This document shows positions 44,910 to 53,684 of a stretch of 59,377 nt of DNA, piece after piece; within the stretch, counting starts at the first letter, position 1; the number at the start of each line of letters is the position of its first letter. Location of the stretch: assembly GCA_934636435.1 (NCBI GenBank), contig CAKUAQ010000006.1, forward strand, positions 1 to 59,377. Reading direction: 5' to 3'. The translations under genes and the position numbers were made by a program. The notes below the pieces were generated by a model that saw only the letters and a list, made by a program, of their open reading frames with translations, had not been told where the DNA came from and made no database searches. Source of the DNA: an uncultured Eubacteriales bacterium (GTDB lineage Bacteria; Bacillota; Clostridia; Oscillospirales; Acutalibacteraceae).

Positions 44910-46034
44910 TTATTCGTTCTTGTCGGCGTTTTCCGCAGCGTCGCTGTCCGTTTCGGCGGTCTCCTCCGGCTCATCCTCGCCGTAGAATCCGCTCTCGGGG
45001 CGGATGTCGATTTTCCAGCCGGTGAGCTTGGCGGCCAGCCGGGCATTCTGTCCCTTGTTGCCGATGGCCAGCGACAGCTGGGAATCCGGCACCGTTACCT
45101 TGCAGGCTTTGCTGCCGTCGGGATCCATGTCCACCTTCAGCACCTTGGCGGGCGCCAGCGCAGCGCCGATGAAAGCAGCGGGATCGTCGCTGTATTCCAC
45201 AATATCGATCTTCTCGCCGCCCAGTTCTTCCACAATGTTGGCGACGCGCACGCCCCGCTGACCGATGCAGGCGCCCACGGCGTCCACATTTTCGTCATGG
45301 GACAGCACCGCCATTTTGGTGCGGGAGCCGGCCTCGCGGGCTACGGCCTTGATCTCCACCACGCCGTCGAAGATCTCCGGCACTTCGCTCTCGAACATCC
45401 GGGTCACCAGACCGGGATGGGTGCGGGATACCAGCGCCCGCAGGCCTTTTTCGGTTTCCTTGACGTCCACTACATAGACCTTGATGCGGGCGCCCTCCCG
45501 GATATCGTCGGTCTCCATCTGCTCGTTCTTCGGCAGCACGGTCTCGCCCTTGCCCACCTGCACGGTGGCGGCGCCGGAGCGGGGATCCACCCGCACGATC
45601 TGCACCGTGACCAGCTCCTGCTTACGCCGCTGGAATTCCAGCACCTGCTGGTTCTTTTCCGCCTCCCGGATGCCCTGACGAATGACGTGCTTGGCCGATT
45701 GGGCGGCGATGCGGCCGAACTCCTTGGTGTCCAGCTTGATCTCTACGTCCTTGCCCACCGCGGCACGCTTGTCGTAGCGCTGCGCCTGCTCCAGCGTCAT
45801 TTCCCGGTCCGGATCGGTCACCTCGTCCACCACAGCTTTGCGGATGGATACGGAGAATTCGCTCTTTTCGGGATCCATTACTACGTGGATGTTTTCCTCC
45901 CCGCCGTAGTCCTTTTTCACCGCCACCACGATGGCCGCCTGAATACGCTCCATCAGGTATTCGGGGTCGATGCCTTTTTCCTTGGCAAGCCCTTTCAGCG
46001 CTTCGAAAAATTCCACCATGTCCTTGTTTGTCAT
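44910..46034 (-). CDS. nusA: Transcription termination/antitermination factor NusA
   Basis: A 374-residue RNA polymerase-binding factor. An N-terminal polymerase-binding domain (about 1-130) is followed by an S1 domain (about 135-200, TDDIREGARIKVYVVDV) and two KH domains (about 205-345, with VGACIGQRGVRV). An acidic tail ends the protein. GGAGGG precedes the start at 46034. It is co-transcribed with rimP, 18 bases away. Confidence 0.96.
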   Translation of the reverse strand: MTNKDMVEFFEALKGLAKEKGIDPEYLMERIQAAIVVAVKKDYGGEENIHVVMDPEKSEFSVSIRKAVVDEVTDPDREMTLEQAQRYDKRAAVGKDVEIKLDTKEFGRIAAQSAKHVIRQGIREAEKNQQVLEFQRRKQELVTVQIVRVDPRSGAATVQVGKGETVLPKNEQMETDDIREGARIKVYVVDVKETEKGLRALVSRTHPGLVTRMFESEVPEIFDGVVEIKAVAREAGSRTKMAVLSHDENVDAVGACIGQRGVRVANIVEELGGEKIDIVEYSDDPAAFIGAALAPAKVLKVDMDPDGSKACKVTVPDSQLSLAIGNKGQNARLAAKLTGWKIDIRPESGFYGEDEPEETAETDSDAAENADKNE

Positions 46035-46052
46035 TGTTGTTACCCTCCAGAA

Positions 46053-46574
46053 TTATGTGTCGGATCGTGCGCTCTCGTCGTCCTCGTCATCGAAATCGTC
46101 AATGGCGTGGACAGCGGCAATGTCTTTTCGATCAAAGGTACGGGTCTCGCCCTCCTCGGTGACGAGGGAGAGCGTTTTATCGGCATGGGAATCCAGAATG
46201 CCGGCGATCTCCCGCTGCCCGGTTTCGTCGGGACGATAGAGCTTGACGCAGACCGGCAGCCCCTCATAGTAGGTGAAGTGCTCCGGGCGGGTCAGCTCCC
46301 GGTCGGCGCCGGGGGAGGTGACCTCCAGACAGTAGGATTGGGGTATGGGGTCGGCCTCGTCCAGTAAGGGGCTGAGGCGGCGGGAAACCGCCACACAGTC
46401 GTTGATGGATACCGGCGCATCCTCCCGGTCGATGACGATGCGCAGAATCCAGGAAGCACCCTCCTTGAGGAAGCGCACGTCCCACAGGATCAGATCGGTC
46501 TCGCCGATGATGGGCTGCACCAGAGTGACGACCTTGCCGACCACGCCGCCGGGGGCGGTCGGAGCTTTTGCCAT
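46053..46574 (-). CDS. rimP: Ribosome maturation factor RimP
   Basis: A 173-residue 30S maturation factor. The ATG at 46574 follows AGGCAGGG; the longer frame lacks a site. The N-terminal domain contains LRIVIDREDAPVSINDCVAVSR and YCLEVTSPGADRELTRPEHF, the best-known RimP blocks. The C-terminus is an acidic tail (DDFDDEDDE). First gene of the operon. Confidence 0.94.
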   Translation of the reverse strand: MAKAPTAPGGVVGKVVTLVQPIIGETDLILWDVRFLKEGASWILRIVIDREDAPVSINDCVAVSRRLSPLLDEADPIPQSYCLEVTSPGADRELTRPEHFTYYEGLPVCVKLYRPDETGQREIAGILDSHADKTLSLVTEEGETRTFDRKDIAAVHAIDDFDDEDDESARSDT

Positions 46575-46665
46575 AGTGATCCCTGCCTTTCTGCGGCACA
46601 GGCCGCACACAACGATAAAGGAGCGGGTCACCCCACTCCTTTACTCTTTCATACTCACTGTGGTT

Positions 46666-46694
46666 AGTATACCATATATATCCGGGAAAAGCAA
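46666..46694 (-). promoter_or_regulatory. Sigma-A promoter of the rimP-nusA-infB operon
   Basis: TTGCTT (46689-46694), 17 bases and TATACT (46666-46671) on the minus strand, about 92 bases before rimP. Confidence 0.7.
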
Positions 46695-46793
46695 GTATTT
46701 TTTTCGCAGGCAGCCGTTTCTTCCCAATGCCATAAAAACCCGGACGGAGCCGGTGGAATTTGCGTGTTTTTTGCCGAAAGTTGCCGGAAACGG

Positions 46794-46822
46794 TTGCGTT
46801 TTTCCGCGCCGGGGAGTATAGT
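46794..46822 (+). promoter_or_regulatory. Sigma-A promoter of azlCD
   Basis: TTGCGT (46794-46799), 17 bases and TATAGT (46817-46822), about 83 bases before azlC. It diverges from the rimP promoter. Confidence 0.65.
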
Positions 46823-46904
46823 ATCGGTATCGATCCTTCTCGCGCGGCGGTTTTACCGCGGATGGAAGGAAAATCGAACGTCACATTGGAAGGAGAAACC
46901 CGTT

Positions 46905-47603
46905 ATGCGGTCGCCCTTTGTACGGGGAATGGCACATGGAGTTCCGATCATGTTGGGATATCTGTCGGTATCCTTCGGATTTGGTATTGCGGCGGTGCGG
47001 CTGGGACTGTCCCCGGCAGCGGCGGTGGCGATCTCGGCGCTGAACCTGACCTCGGCGGGTCAGGCGGCGGGAATCGAAATCATCGCCGCCGGCGGCGCAC
47101 TGGTGGAGATGGCGCTGACCCAGCTGGTGATCAATCTGCGGTATGCGCTCATGGGCATTTCCCTGTCCCAGAATCTGGACAGCACCTTCAATACCCCCCG
47201 GCGGCTGCTGGTGTCCTATGGCATCACGGACGAAATCTATGCCGTGGCGATATCCCGCCCGGAGCCGCTGACCGCCCGGTATATGTACGGGCTGATCTTG
47301 ACCCCGTTCCTTGGCTGGACGGCGGGCACGGCGCTGGGAGCGCTGGCGGGACGGCTGCTGCCGGATGTGGTGACCGATGCTATGGGCATTGTCCTGTACG
47401 GAATGTTTCTGGCTATCTTTGTGCCGGTGGCGCGCAAGGATAAGCGGGTGCTGTGCGTGGTGCTGCTGGCGGCGGCGTTCAGCGCCGTATTCAAATATCT
47501 GCTGCCGGGGGTGTCCGGCGGCTTTGCTGTGATCCTCAGCGCCTTGGCGGCGTCGGTGGCGGGCGCGCTGCTGTTCCCTCTGGGAGAGGAGGAGAACGCA
47601 TGA
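46905..47603 (+). CDS. azlC: AzlC-family branched-chain amino acid exporter, large subunit
   Basis: A 232-residue inner-membrane protein with about six helices. The ATG at 46905 is chosen because GGAAGGAG lies just upstream; the longer frame begins in the promoter. The N-terminal segment MLGYLSVSFGFGIAA and the pore region TSAGQAAGIEIIAAGG are typical of AzlC. It pairs with AzlD, whose start overlaps its stop by four bases. The substrate is inferred from the family (leucine/azaleucine export). Confidence 0.93.
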   Translation: MRSPFVRGMAHGVPIMLGYLSVSFGFGIAAVRLGLSPAAAVAISALNLTSAGQAAGIEIIAAGGALVEMALTQLVINLRYALMGISLSQNLDSTFNTPRRLLVSYGITDEIYAVAISRPEPLTARYMYGLILTPFLGWTAGTALGALAGRLLPDVVTDAMGIVLYGMFLAIFVPVARKDKRVLCVVLLAAAFSAVFKYLLPGVSGGFAVILSALAASVAGALLFPLGEEENA

Positions 47604-47899
47604 GCCTGGTGTTGTATATTGCGGTGATGGCGGGGGTCACCTATCTGGTGCGGGCGATCCCTTTTACCCTGATGCGGCGGCAGATCCGGTCCCGGTTCCT
47701 GCGCAGTCTGTTCTACTATCTGCCCTATGCGGTGCTGAGCGCGATGACTCTGCCGGCGATTTTCTATTCCACCGGAAATATGACCACGGCGGCGGTGGGC
47801 ACGGCGGTGGCGCTGGTGCTGGCGTATTTCCGCTGTCCGCTGATCGTGGTGGCGCTGGCAGCGGCGGCAGCGGCGCTGCTGACCGGGCTGGTGCTGTGA
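47600..47899 (+). CDS. azlD: AzlD-family small subunit of branched-chain amino acid exporter
   Basis: A 99-residue membrane protein with three to four helices. GAGGAG precedes the ATG at 47600, which overlaps the azlC stop. The motif TYLVRAIPFTLMRR and YYLPYAVLSAMTLPAI match the AzlD pattern. Confidence 0.92.
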   Translation: MSLVLYIAVMAGVTYLVRAIPFTLMRRQIRSRFLRSLFYYLPYAVLSAMTLPAIFYSTGNMTTAAVGTAVALVLAYFRCPLIVVALAAAAAALLTGLVL

Positions 47900-47918
47900 T
47901 TTCTTGAATCATACAGGA

Positions 47919-47959
47919 AAGCGGCGCTGCACTTCCTTCGCGAAGTGCAGCGCCGCTTG
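47919..47959. terminator. Bidirectional terminator between azlD and gpmI
   Basis: A perfect 17-base stem AAGCGGCGCTGCACTTC with its complement and a six-base loop, lying between convergent genes. T-runs are weak on both sides. Confidence 0.7.
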
Positions 47960-47972
47960 CGTTTTCCACCGC

Positions 47973-49490
47973 TTAGTTCATCAGGGATTTGCCGGTCATT
48001 TCCTCCGGCTGGGACAGCCCCAGAATCTGCAGCATCGTGGGCGCGATGTCTGCCAGCCGCCCGCCGGTGCGCAGGGTGCAATCCTTACCCACCACGCAGA
48101 AGGGCACCGGATTGGTGGTATGCGCCGTGAAGGGCGAGCCGTCCGGCTCATACATCTTATCGGCGTTGCCGTGGTCGGCGGTGATGAGCGCCACGCCGCC
48201 CATGGCGAGGGTCGCCTCCACCGTCCTGCCGACGCAGGTATCTACTGCCTCCACCGCCTTCACGGCGGCGTCAAACACGCCGGTGTGTCCCACCATGTCG
48301 CAGTTGGCATAGTTGAGAATGATCACATCATATTTGCCGGAGTTGATCCGGGAAACCACCTCGTCACAGACCTTATAGGCGCTCATCTCCGGCTGGAGAT
48401 CGTAGGTGGCCACCTTGGGGGAATGGATCAGCGCCCGGTCCTCGCCGGGATATTCCTTTTCCACGCCGCCGTTGAAGAAGAAGGTCACGTGAGCGTATTT
48501 CTCCGTTTCGGCGATCCGCAGCTGGGTCCGATCGTTCCTGCTCAGATATTCGCCCAGGGTGTTGTGCAGTACCTGGGGCTTGAACGCTACCTGCACGTTG
48601 GGCATGGTGGCGTCATACTGGGTCATGCACACATAGGTCAGCGGGAAGCAGCCGCCCCGACGCTCAAAGCCTTCGAAAGCGGGATCCACCAGCGTGCGGG
48701 TGATCTCCCGTGCCCGGTCGGGGCGGAAGTTGAAGAATACCACAGCGTCGTTGGCCTTGATGACCCCCTCTTTGCCGGTGCAGACCACCGGCACCACAAA
48801 CTCGTCGGTCACATTGGCGGCATAGGAGGCATCCATCGCGGACACCGGGTCGGCGTTCTCCACGCCCTCGCCGTAGACCATGGCGGCATACGCCTTCTCC
48901 ACCCGCTCCCAGCGGTTATCCCGATCCATGGCGTAGTACCGTCCGGTGACGGAGGCAATTTTGCCTACGCCGATGCGCTGCAGCTCCGCCTGCAGCTTCT
49001 CGATATACTCCTTGCCGGAGGTGGGGGGCACGTCCCGGCCGTCCATCAGCGCGTGCACATACACCTGCTCCACGCCGTTGCGTTTGGCCATTTCCAGCAG
49101 TCCCACCAGATGGTCGAAGTGGCTGTGCACGCCGCCATCGGACAGCAGGCCGATGAGGTGCAGCGCCGCGCCGGGCTTTTTGGCGGCGGTCATGGCGTTC
49201 TGCAGCGCCTCATTTTCAAAGAAATCGCCGTCCTGAATGGACTTGGTGATGCGGGTCAGCTCCTGATACACGATGCGGCCGGCACCCATGTTGGTGTGGC
49301 CGACCTCACTGTTGCCCATCTGCCCGTCCGGCAGACCCACATCCATGCCGGAGGCACCGATCTGGGTGGTGGGGTTCTCGGCAAACAGCCGGGTCAGGTT
49401 GGGGGTCTTGGCGGCTTTAATGGCGTTGCCGTAGGTGTCGGGGTTAATGCCGAAGCCGTCCATGATAATCAAGGTTAAGGGCTTTTTCAT
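47973..49490 (-). CDS. gpmI: 2,3-bisphosphoglycerate-independent phosphoglycerate mutase
   Basis: A 505-residue glycolytic enzyme that interconverts 3- and 2-phosphoglycerate with two metals. The metal motif IMDGFGINPDTYGNAI lies at the start, and the catalytic Ser is in QMGNSEVGHTNMGAGR (about 62). The phosphatase-like C-terminal metal site (ITADHGNADKM) is also present. AAGGAAG precedes the start. It follows tpiA after a terminator and is the third gene of the pgk-tpiA-gpmI cluster. Confidence 0.97.
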   Translation of the reverse strand: MKKPLTLIIMDGFGINPDTYGNAIKAAKTPNLTRLFAENPTTQIGASGMDVGLPDGQMGNSEVGHTNMGAGRIVYQELTRITKSIQDGDFFENEALQNAMTAAKKPGAALHLIGLLSDGGVHSHFDHLVGLLEMAKRNGVEQVYVHALMDGRDVPPTSGKEYIEKLQAELQRIGVGKIASVTGRYYAMDRDNRWERVEKAYAAMVYGEGVENADPVSAMDASYAANVTDEFVVPVVCTGKEGVIKANDAVVFFNFRPDRAREITRTLVDPAFEGFERRGGCFPLTYVCMTQYDATMPNVQVAFKPQVLHNTLGEYLSRNDRTQLRIAETEKYAHVTFFFNGGVEKEYPGEDRALIHSPKVATYDLQPEMSAYKVCDEVVSRINSGKYDVIILNYANCDMVGHTGVFDAAVKAVEAVDTCVGRTVEATLAMGGVALITADHGNADKMYEPDGSPFTAHTTNPVPFCVVGKDCTLRTGGRLADIAPTMLQILGLSQPEEMTGKSLMN

Positions 49491-49523
49491 AGTGCTGTTC
49501 TTCCTTTCCGATACAGGGAATTA

Positions 49524-49560
49524 AAAAGCGCAGGGCGGGGCGGCTTGCCCCGCCCTGCGT
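49524..49560 (-). terminator. Terminator after tpiA
   Basis: A perfect 13-base GC stem (CGCAGGGCGGGGC and complement) is followed by CTTTTTAA on the minus strand, so gpmI may rely on read-through or a promoter of its own. Confidence 0.85.
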
Positions 49561-49610
49561 CGGTGACAGAGAATTGCGGCAATACCCCACAAGCTCTGTG
49601 CGATATCACC

Positions 49611-50363
49611 TTATTTCGCGGCCGCGACGATGGTGGCGAAATCGTTGGGCTTCAGAGAAGCGCCCCCGATCAGACCGCCGTCCACATCGGACTGCGCCAG
49701 CAGCTCCGCCGCATTGGCGGCGTTCATGGAGCCGCCATACTGGATGGTGACTGCTTTGGCAGCCGCCTCATTGTACAGACCGGCGATGACCTGCCGGATC
49801 TCGCCGCAGACCTCGTTCGCCTGGGCGGCGGTGGCGGTCTTGCCGGTGCCGATGGCCCAGACCGGCTCATAGGCGATGATAACCCGCTTCAGCTCTTCCT
49901 CGGATACGCCGTTGAGGGCAATCTTGGTCTGCATGGCCACCACCTCGCCGGTGATGCCCAGCTCCCGCTGCTCCAGATATTCGCCCACGCACAGGATGAC
50001 GGTCAGACCCGCATCCAGAGCGCCCCGTACCCGCTTGGCTACGGTGGCGTCGGTATCGCCGAAATAGGTGCGCCGCTCGCTGTGACCGAGAATCACATAG
50101 CCCACGCCCATCTCCCGCAGCATATCGGCGGCAATCTCACCGGTGAACGCGCCATGCTTCTCCCAGTAGCAGTTCTGCGCCGCTACGCCGATCCTGGTGC
50201 TCTTGGTGGACTCCAGAGCGGTCTGCAGATCCACGAAGGGAACGCCCACCACCACGTCGCAGGAGGCATCCGCCACCAGCGGCTTGATGGCGTCAATCAG
50301 CTCCTTCGCCTCGGCGGGGGTCTTGTTCATCTTCCAGTTGCCGGCGATTACATACTTACCCAT
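49611..50363 (-). CDS. tpiA: Triosephosphate isomerase
   Basis: A 250-residue TIM barrel with GNWKMNKT at the start, the electrophile His in LGHSERRTYFG (about 95), the catalytic Glu in AYEPVWAIGTGKTA (about 167) and the phosphate-binding YGGSMNAANA and GGLIGGASL loops. It lies 36 bases after pgk. Confidence 0.98.
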   Translation of the reverse strand: MGKYVIAGNWKMNKTPAEAKELIDAIKPLVADASCDVVVGVPFVDLQTALESTKSTRIGVAAQNCYWEKHGAFTGEIAADMLREMGVGYVILGHSERRTYFGDTDATVAKRVRGALDAGLTVILCVGEYLEQRELGITGEVVAMQTKIALNGVSEEELKRVIIAYEPVWAIGTGKTATAAQANEVCGEIRQVIAGLYNEAAAKAVTIQYGGSMNAANAAELLAQSDVDGGLIGGASLKPNDFATIVAAAK

Positions 50364-50399
50364 AATTCATCTGTCCTTTCGTTGCGCGTAGCTGTGTGT

Positions 50400-51704
50400 T
50401 CAGTCCTTATCGTTCAGGCAGGCGATGCCGGGCAGCACTTTACCCTCCAGGAATTCCAGAGAGGCGCCGCCGCCGGTGGAAATGTGGGTCATCTTATCGG
50501 CAAAGCCCAGATTTTCCACAGCCGCCGCGGAGTCGCCGCCGCCGATGATGGAGATGGCGCCGCTGTCGGCCACTGCCTTCGCCACGGAAACGGTGCCGCC
50601 GGCGAAATTCTCCCACTCAAACACGCCCATGGGACCGTTCCACACGACAGTCCCGGCGCCCACCAGAGACTTGGCGAACAGCTCCTGGGTGGTGGGGCCG
50701 ATATCCATACCCATCCAGCCGTCCGGGATGGCGTCGGAATAGATCCGCATAAAGGGCGCGCTCTCGTCATAATCCCGGCTGATGATGTTATCCACCGGCA
50801 GGATGAAGTTGACGCCCTTTTCCTTGGCCTTGGCCATCATGGCCTGAGCCTCTTCGACCTTGTCCAGCTCGCACAGGGAGGTGCCCACGTTGTTGCCCTG
50901 CGCCTTGAGGAAGGTGTAGGCCATACCGCCGCCGATGATCAGAGTGTCCACCTTATCCAGCAGGTTGTTGATGACGCCGATCTTATCGGACACCTTGGCG
51001 CCGCCCAAAATCGCCACGAACGGGCGCTTGGGATCCTCCAGCGCCTTGCCCATGACAGTGATCTCCTTCTGAATCAGATAGCCGCAGGCGGCGGGCAGAT
51101 AATCCGCCACACCGGCGGTGGAGGCGTGGGCGCGGTGGGCCGTGCCGAAGGCGTCGTTGACATACAGCTCCGCCAGCTCCGCCAGCGCCTTGGCAAAGGT
51201 GGGATCGTTCTTTGTCTCACGGGCGTCGAACCGAACGTTTTCAATCAGCACCGCCTCGCCGTCCTTCAGGGCAGCGATCTTGGCATGGGCGTCGTCCCCG
51301 ATGATGTCGGCGGCAAAGGTCACCTTGCCGTCCAGCAGTTCGTTGAGCCGATCCGCCACGGGCTTCAGGGTGAACTTCTTGGCGTCGTTGGCCAGTGCCT
51401 TGGCGATATAATCCGCCTTGGCCGCCGCCTGCTCCGCCTCGGGCAGAGCAGCAACAGCCGCTTTCTCTTTCTTATTCAGACCGAAGCCCTCGGTGAAAAT
51501 GGCATGAGGCTTGCCCATGTGGGAGCAGAGAATCACCTTGGCGCCGTGCTCCAGCAGATACCGGATGGTGGGCAGCGCGCCGATGATGCGCTTATCGCTG
51601 GTGATCTTGCCGTCCTTCATCGGGACATTGAAGTCGCAGCGCACCAGTACGCGCTTGCCCGCCACGTCCAGATCTTCGACGGTCTTTTTGTTCAGGTAAC
51701 TCAT
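50400..51704 (-). CDS. pgk: Phosphoglycerate kinase with an extra segment
   Basis: A 434-residue enzyme transferring phosphate from 1,3-bisphosphoglycerate to ADP. The N-terminal substrate site KRVLVRCDFNVPMKDG, the hinge region, GGGDSAAAVENLG and the C-terminal STGGGASLEFLEG are intact. About 35 residues more than usual are present, inserted between HMGKP and FTLKPVADRL (around 70-108). They are helical and charged, with KKEKAAVAALPEAEQ. AAAGGATG precedes the start at 51704. It is the first gene of a glycolytic cluster; no clear promoter was found. Confidence 0.96.
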   Translation of the reverse strand: MSYLNKKTVEDLDVAGKRVLVRCDFNVPMKDGKITSDKRIIGALPTIRYLLEHGAKVILCSHMGKPHAIFTEGFGLNKKEKAAVAALPEAEQAAAKADYIAKALANDAKKFTLKPVADRLNELLDGKVTFAADIIGDDAHAKIAALKDGEAVLIENVRFDARETKNDPTFAKALAELAELYVNDAFGTAHRAHASTAGVADYLPAACGYLIQKEITVMGKALEDPKRPFVAILGGAKVSDKIGVINNLLDKVDTLIIGGGMAYTFLKAQGNNVGTSLCELDKVEEAQAMMAKAKEKGVNFILPVDNIISRDYDESAPFMRIYSDAIPDGWMGMDIGPTTQELFAKSLVGAGTVVWNGPMGVFEWENFAGGTVSVAKAVADSGAISIIGGGDSAAAVENLGFADKMTHISTGGGASLEFLEGKVLPGIACLNDKD

Positions 51705-51910
51705 AATAGAACATCCTTTCTAAAATAGTATCTGTTAAAAAGGTAACAATTTGCCACCAATCATTGTAAACGATTTTGCGCCGGATTGCAAGAGCCGATT
51801 GTGTATGAAGTGTAAATTTTGCGGTTTTTTTGCTATCAGCGTGTCCGGAAGCGGGAAAAATATGTATTCCGCCCATGAGAAAACGGAGCGTCGGTGCCGC
51901 ATCGGGGGGG

Positions 51911-53284
51911 TTACAGCAGTCGCAGACCCTTGGGATAGCGGTTTTTCAGCCGCCCCGTGCAGACCTTGCCGAAGCCCAGCGGTATACCCGCCGCCGCCAC
52001 GGCGGTGTATCCGGTGGCATCCGCGGGAATCTCCGCCCCGTGGAGGTATGCGGCCAGGACCGGATCGGCGGGATCGAGATCGACGGCCCGGCGGCAATCG
52101 GAAAGGCGGGAGGCGGCGAAGGCGGCGTGGCACGGCTCCAGCCGATTCTTGCACACCTCGGCCACAGCCAGCCCCGCCGCCAGCGTGCCGGTACCCCTCA
52201 GAGCGGGCAGCTCCGGCGGGAGCAGCCGCACCGTGTCGCCCACGGTGACGAACGTGCCATCGGGGGCATCGGAAAAACAGGCTTCGTACAGTGCCCGGGC
52301 CTCTTCCCGGTGGGCATCCCGCGCGGGGAAAACATAGGGGGCGGAGCGGCCGCCGGGGGCATCCTCCGCCTTGCGCAGACGGGCGATGAAGTGCCCCTCA
52401 CCGCCCTGATGGGGGAAGATGCGGCGGCAGCCGGTCAGATCGGCGGTGCAGGCAACGTCCCCGAAGGCGGACAGCGCCGCCGCCGGAAAGCCGGGACAGC
52501 CCCAATCGACCGAGATCGGCTCTAAGGTGAAATCCGGGTGGCGGCCGAGAAACCGGGCGACCGCCAGCTCGTTTTCCTCCGGGGCGAAGGTGCAGGTGGA
52601 GTACACCAGCCGCCCGCCGGGGCGCAGCATCCCGGCGGCGGCGTCCAGGATGGCATCCTGTCGGGTGGCGCATAGCCGGATATTGTCTACGCTCCAGCCG
52701 GCGAGCGCCTGCGGCTCCTTGCGGAACATCCCCTCGCCGGAGCAGGGCGCGTCCACCAGCACCCCATCGAAGTAGCCCGGCAGCGCCGCGCTCAACCGTC
52801 CGGTATCACTATTGGAGACCACCGCCCGCCGCACACCGCAGCGCTCCAGATTCTGCAGCAGGATTTTCGCCCGTGCGGGGACATATTCGTTGCACCACAG
52901 AAGTCCCGTATGCCCCAGCGCGGCGGCGATCTGGGTGGACTTGCCGCCGGGGGCGGCGCACAGGTCGAGGATCTTCTCCCCCGGGCGGGGTGCCAGCACC
53001 GTCACCGCAGAAGCGGCGGACGGCTCCTGCATGTAGTATGCACCGGCGTGGTGGAGCGGGTCGCTGCCCGCCTTAAAGGGCGCGTCGGTGTAAAAGCACA
53101 GCGGCGAAAAAGGCGCCGGGGTCAGCGGCTGGGGAAACAGGGCACGCAGTCGCTGCGGGGTGGTTTTCAGCGTATTGACCCGCAGCCCCCGGCGCAGGGG
53201 CAGGGCATAGGCGGCTTGCAGCTGCGGCAGCAGCCCGCCCGGCAGCCGCTCCAGGCGGCGTATGAATTCCTGTGGCAATTCCAC
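51911..53284 (-). CDS. RsmF/RsmB-like 16S rRNA m5C methyltransferase
   Basis: A 457-residue NOL1/NOP2/Sun-type enzyme. The GTG at 53284 is chosen because GGAGGA lies seven bases upstream; the longer frame does not start with a site. SAM-binding LDLCAAPGGKSTQIAAAL (about 110), the DAPCSGEGMFRKEP motif with one catalytic Cys and YSTCTFAPEENE with the other are all present. The C-terminal 150 residues form a PUA-like RNA-binding domain (as in RsmF-type enzymes). It is last in a unit with the TSCPD and PHP genes. Confidence 0.9.
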   Translation of the reverse strand: MELPQEFIRRLERLPGGLLPQLQAAYALPLRRGLRVNTLKTTPQRLRALFPQPLTPAPFSPLCFYTDAPFKAGSDPLHHAGAYYMQEPSAASAVTVLAPRPGEKILDLCAAPGGKSTQIAAALGHTGLLWCNEYVPARAKILLQNLERCGVRRAVVSNSDTGRLSAALPGYFDGVLVDAPCSGEGMFRKEPQALAGWSVDNIRLCATRQDAILDAAAGMLRPGGRLVYSTCTFAPEENELAVARFLGRHPDFTLEPISVDWGCPGFPAAALSAFGDVACTADLTGCRRIFPHQGGEGHFIARLRKAEDAPGGRSAPYVFPARDAHREEARALYEACFSDAPDGTFVTVGDTVRLLPPELPALRGTGTLAAGLAVAEVCKNRLEPCHAAFAASRLSDCRRAVDLDPADPVLAAYLHGAEIPADATGYTAVAAAGIPLGFGKVCTGRLKNRYPKGLRLL

Positions 53285-53392
53285 GGTTCGGTCCTCCGAT
53301 CGAAAAAATACCGCCATCCGGGTCGCGGACGGCGGTGTGGGTTCAAGGGTGTGACGCACAAAGCCGTCAGAGGTGTTTTGCGCGAGGGAGCC

Positions 53393-53662
53393 TTATTCGG
53401 CTGTGTGGGCGGCGGATTCCTCCAGCGCCTGCTGCAGGGCCTTGGCCAGCTGGTCGGGGCAGGAGGTGCCCTTGTAGCCGCATTCGATGCCGGAGAGACG
53501 GCGAATCGCCTCTTCCACCGGCATCCCCTCCACCAGACGGGCGACGCCCTGTGTGTTGCCGTTGCAGCCGCCCTCAAAGGATACGTGGGTCACGCATCCG
53601 TCCTGAATGTCAAATTGAATGCTGCGGGAGCAGACTCCCTTGGTGCGATATTGATACGCCAT
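53393..53662 (-). CDS. TSCPD-domain protein (TIGR03905 family)
   Basis: An 89-residue protein with GVCSRSIQFDI at the start, FEGGCNGNTQGVARLVEG in the middle and SGIECGYKGTSCPDQLAKAL at the end. Conserved cysteines fit the TSCPD domain also found in adenosylcobalamin-dependent ribonucleotide reductases. The role of the free-standing proteins is not known. AAGGAGGA precedes the ATG at 53662. It lies between the PHP gene and the methyltransferase gene. Confidence 0.9.
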   Translation of the reverse strand: MAYQYRTKGVCSRSIQFDIQDGCVTHVSFEGGCNGNTQGVARLVEGMPVEEAIRRLSGIECGYKGTSCPDQLAKALQQALEESAAHTAE

Positions 53663-53684
53663 CACAATTCCTCCTTGTCGAGAT

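Noticed and set aside
42186..46367. A 1393-codon open frame on the plus strand
   Set aside because: It is the antisense of infB, ylxQ, rnpM and nusA, all of which have motifs, ribosome sites and conserved order. High GC at third positions keeps the opposite frame open.
49545..51728. A 727-codon open frame on the plus strand
   Set aside because: It is antisense to tpiA and pgk, which are unmistakable.
51725..51753. ATAGTA-based -10 as the pgk promoter
   Set aside because: No acceptable -35 lies 16-18 bases upstream, so I left the promoter unassigned.
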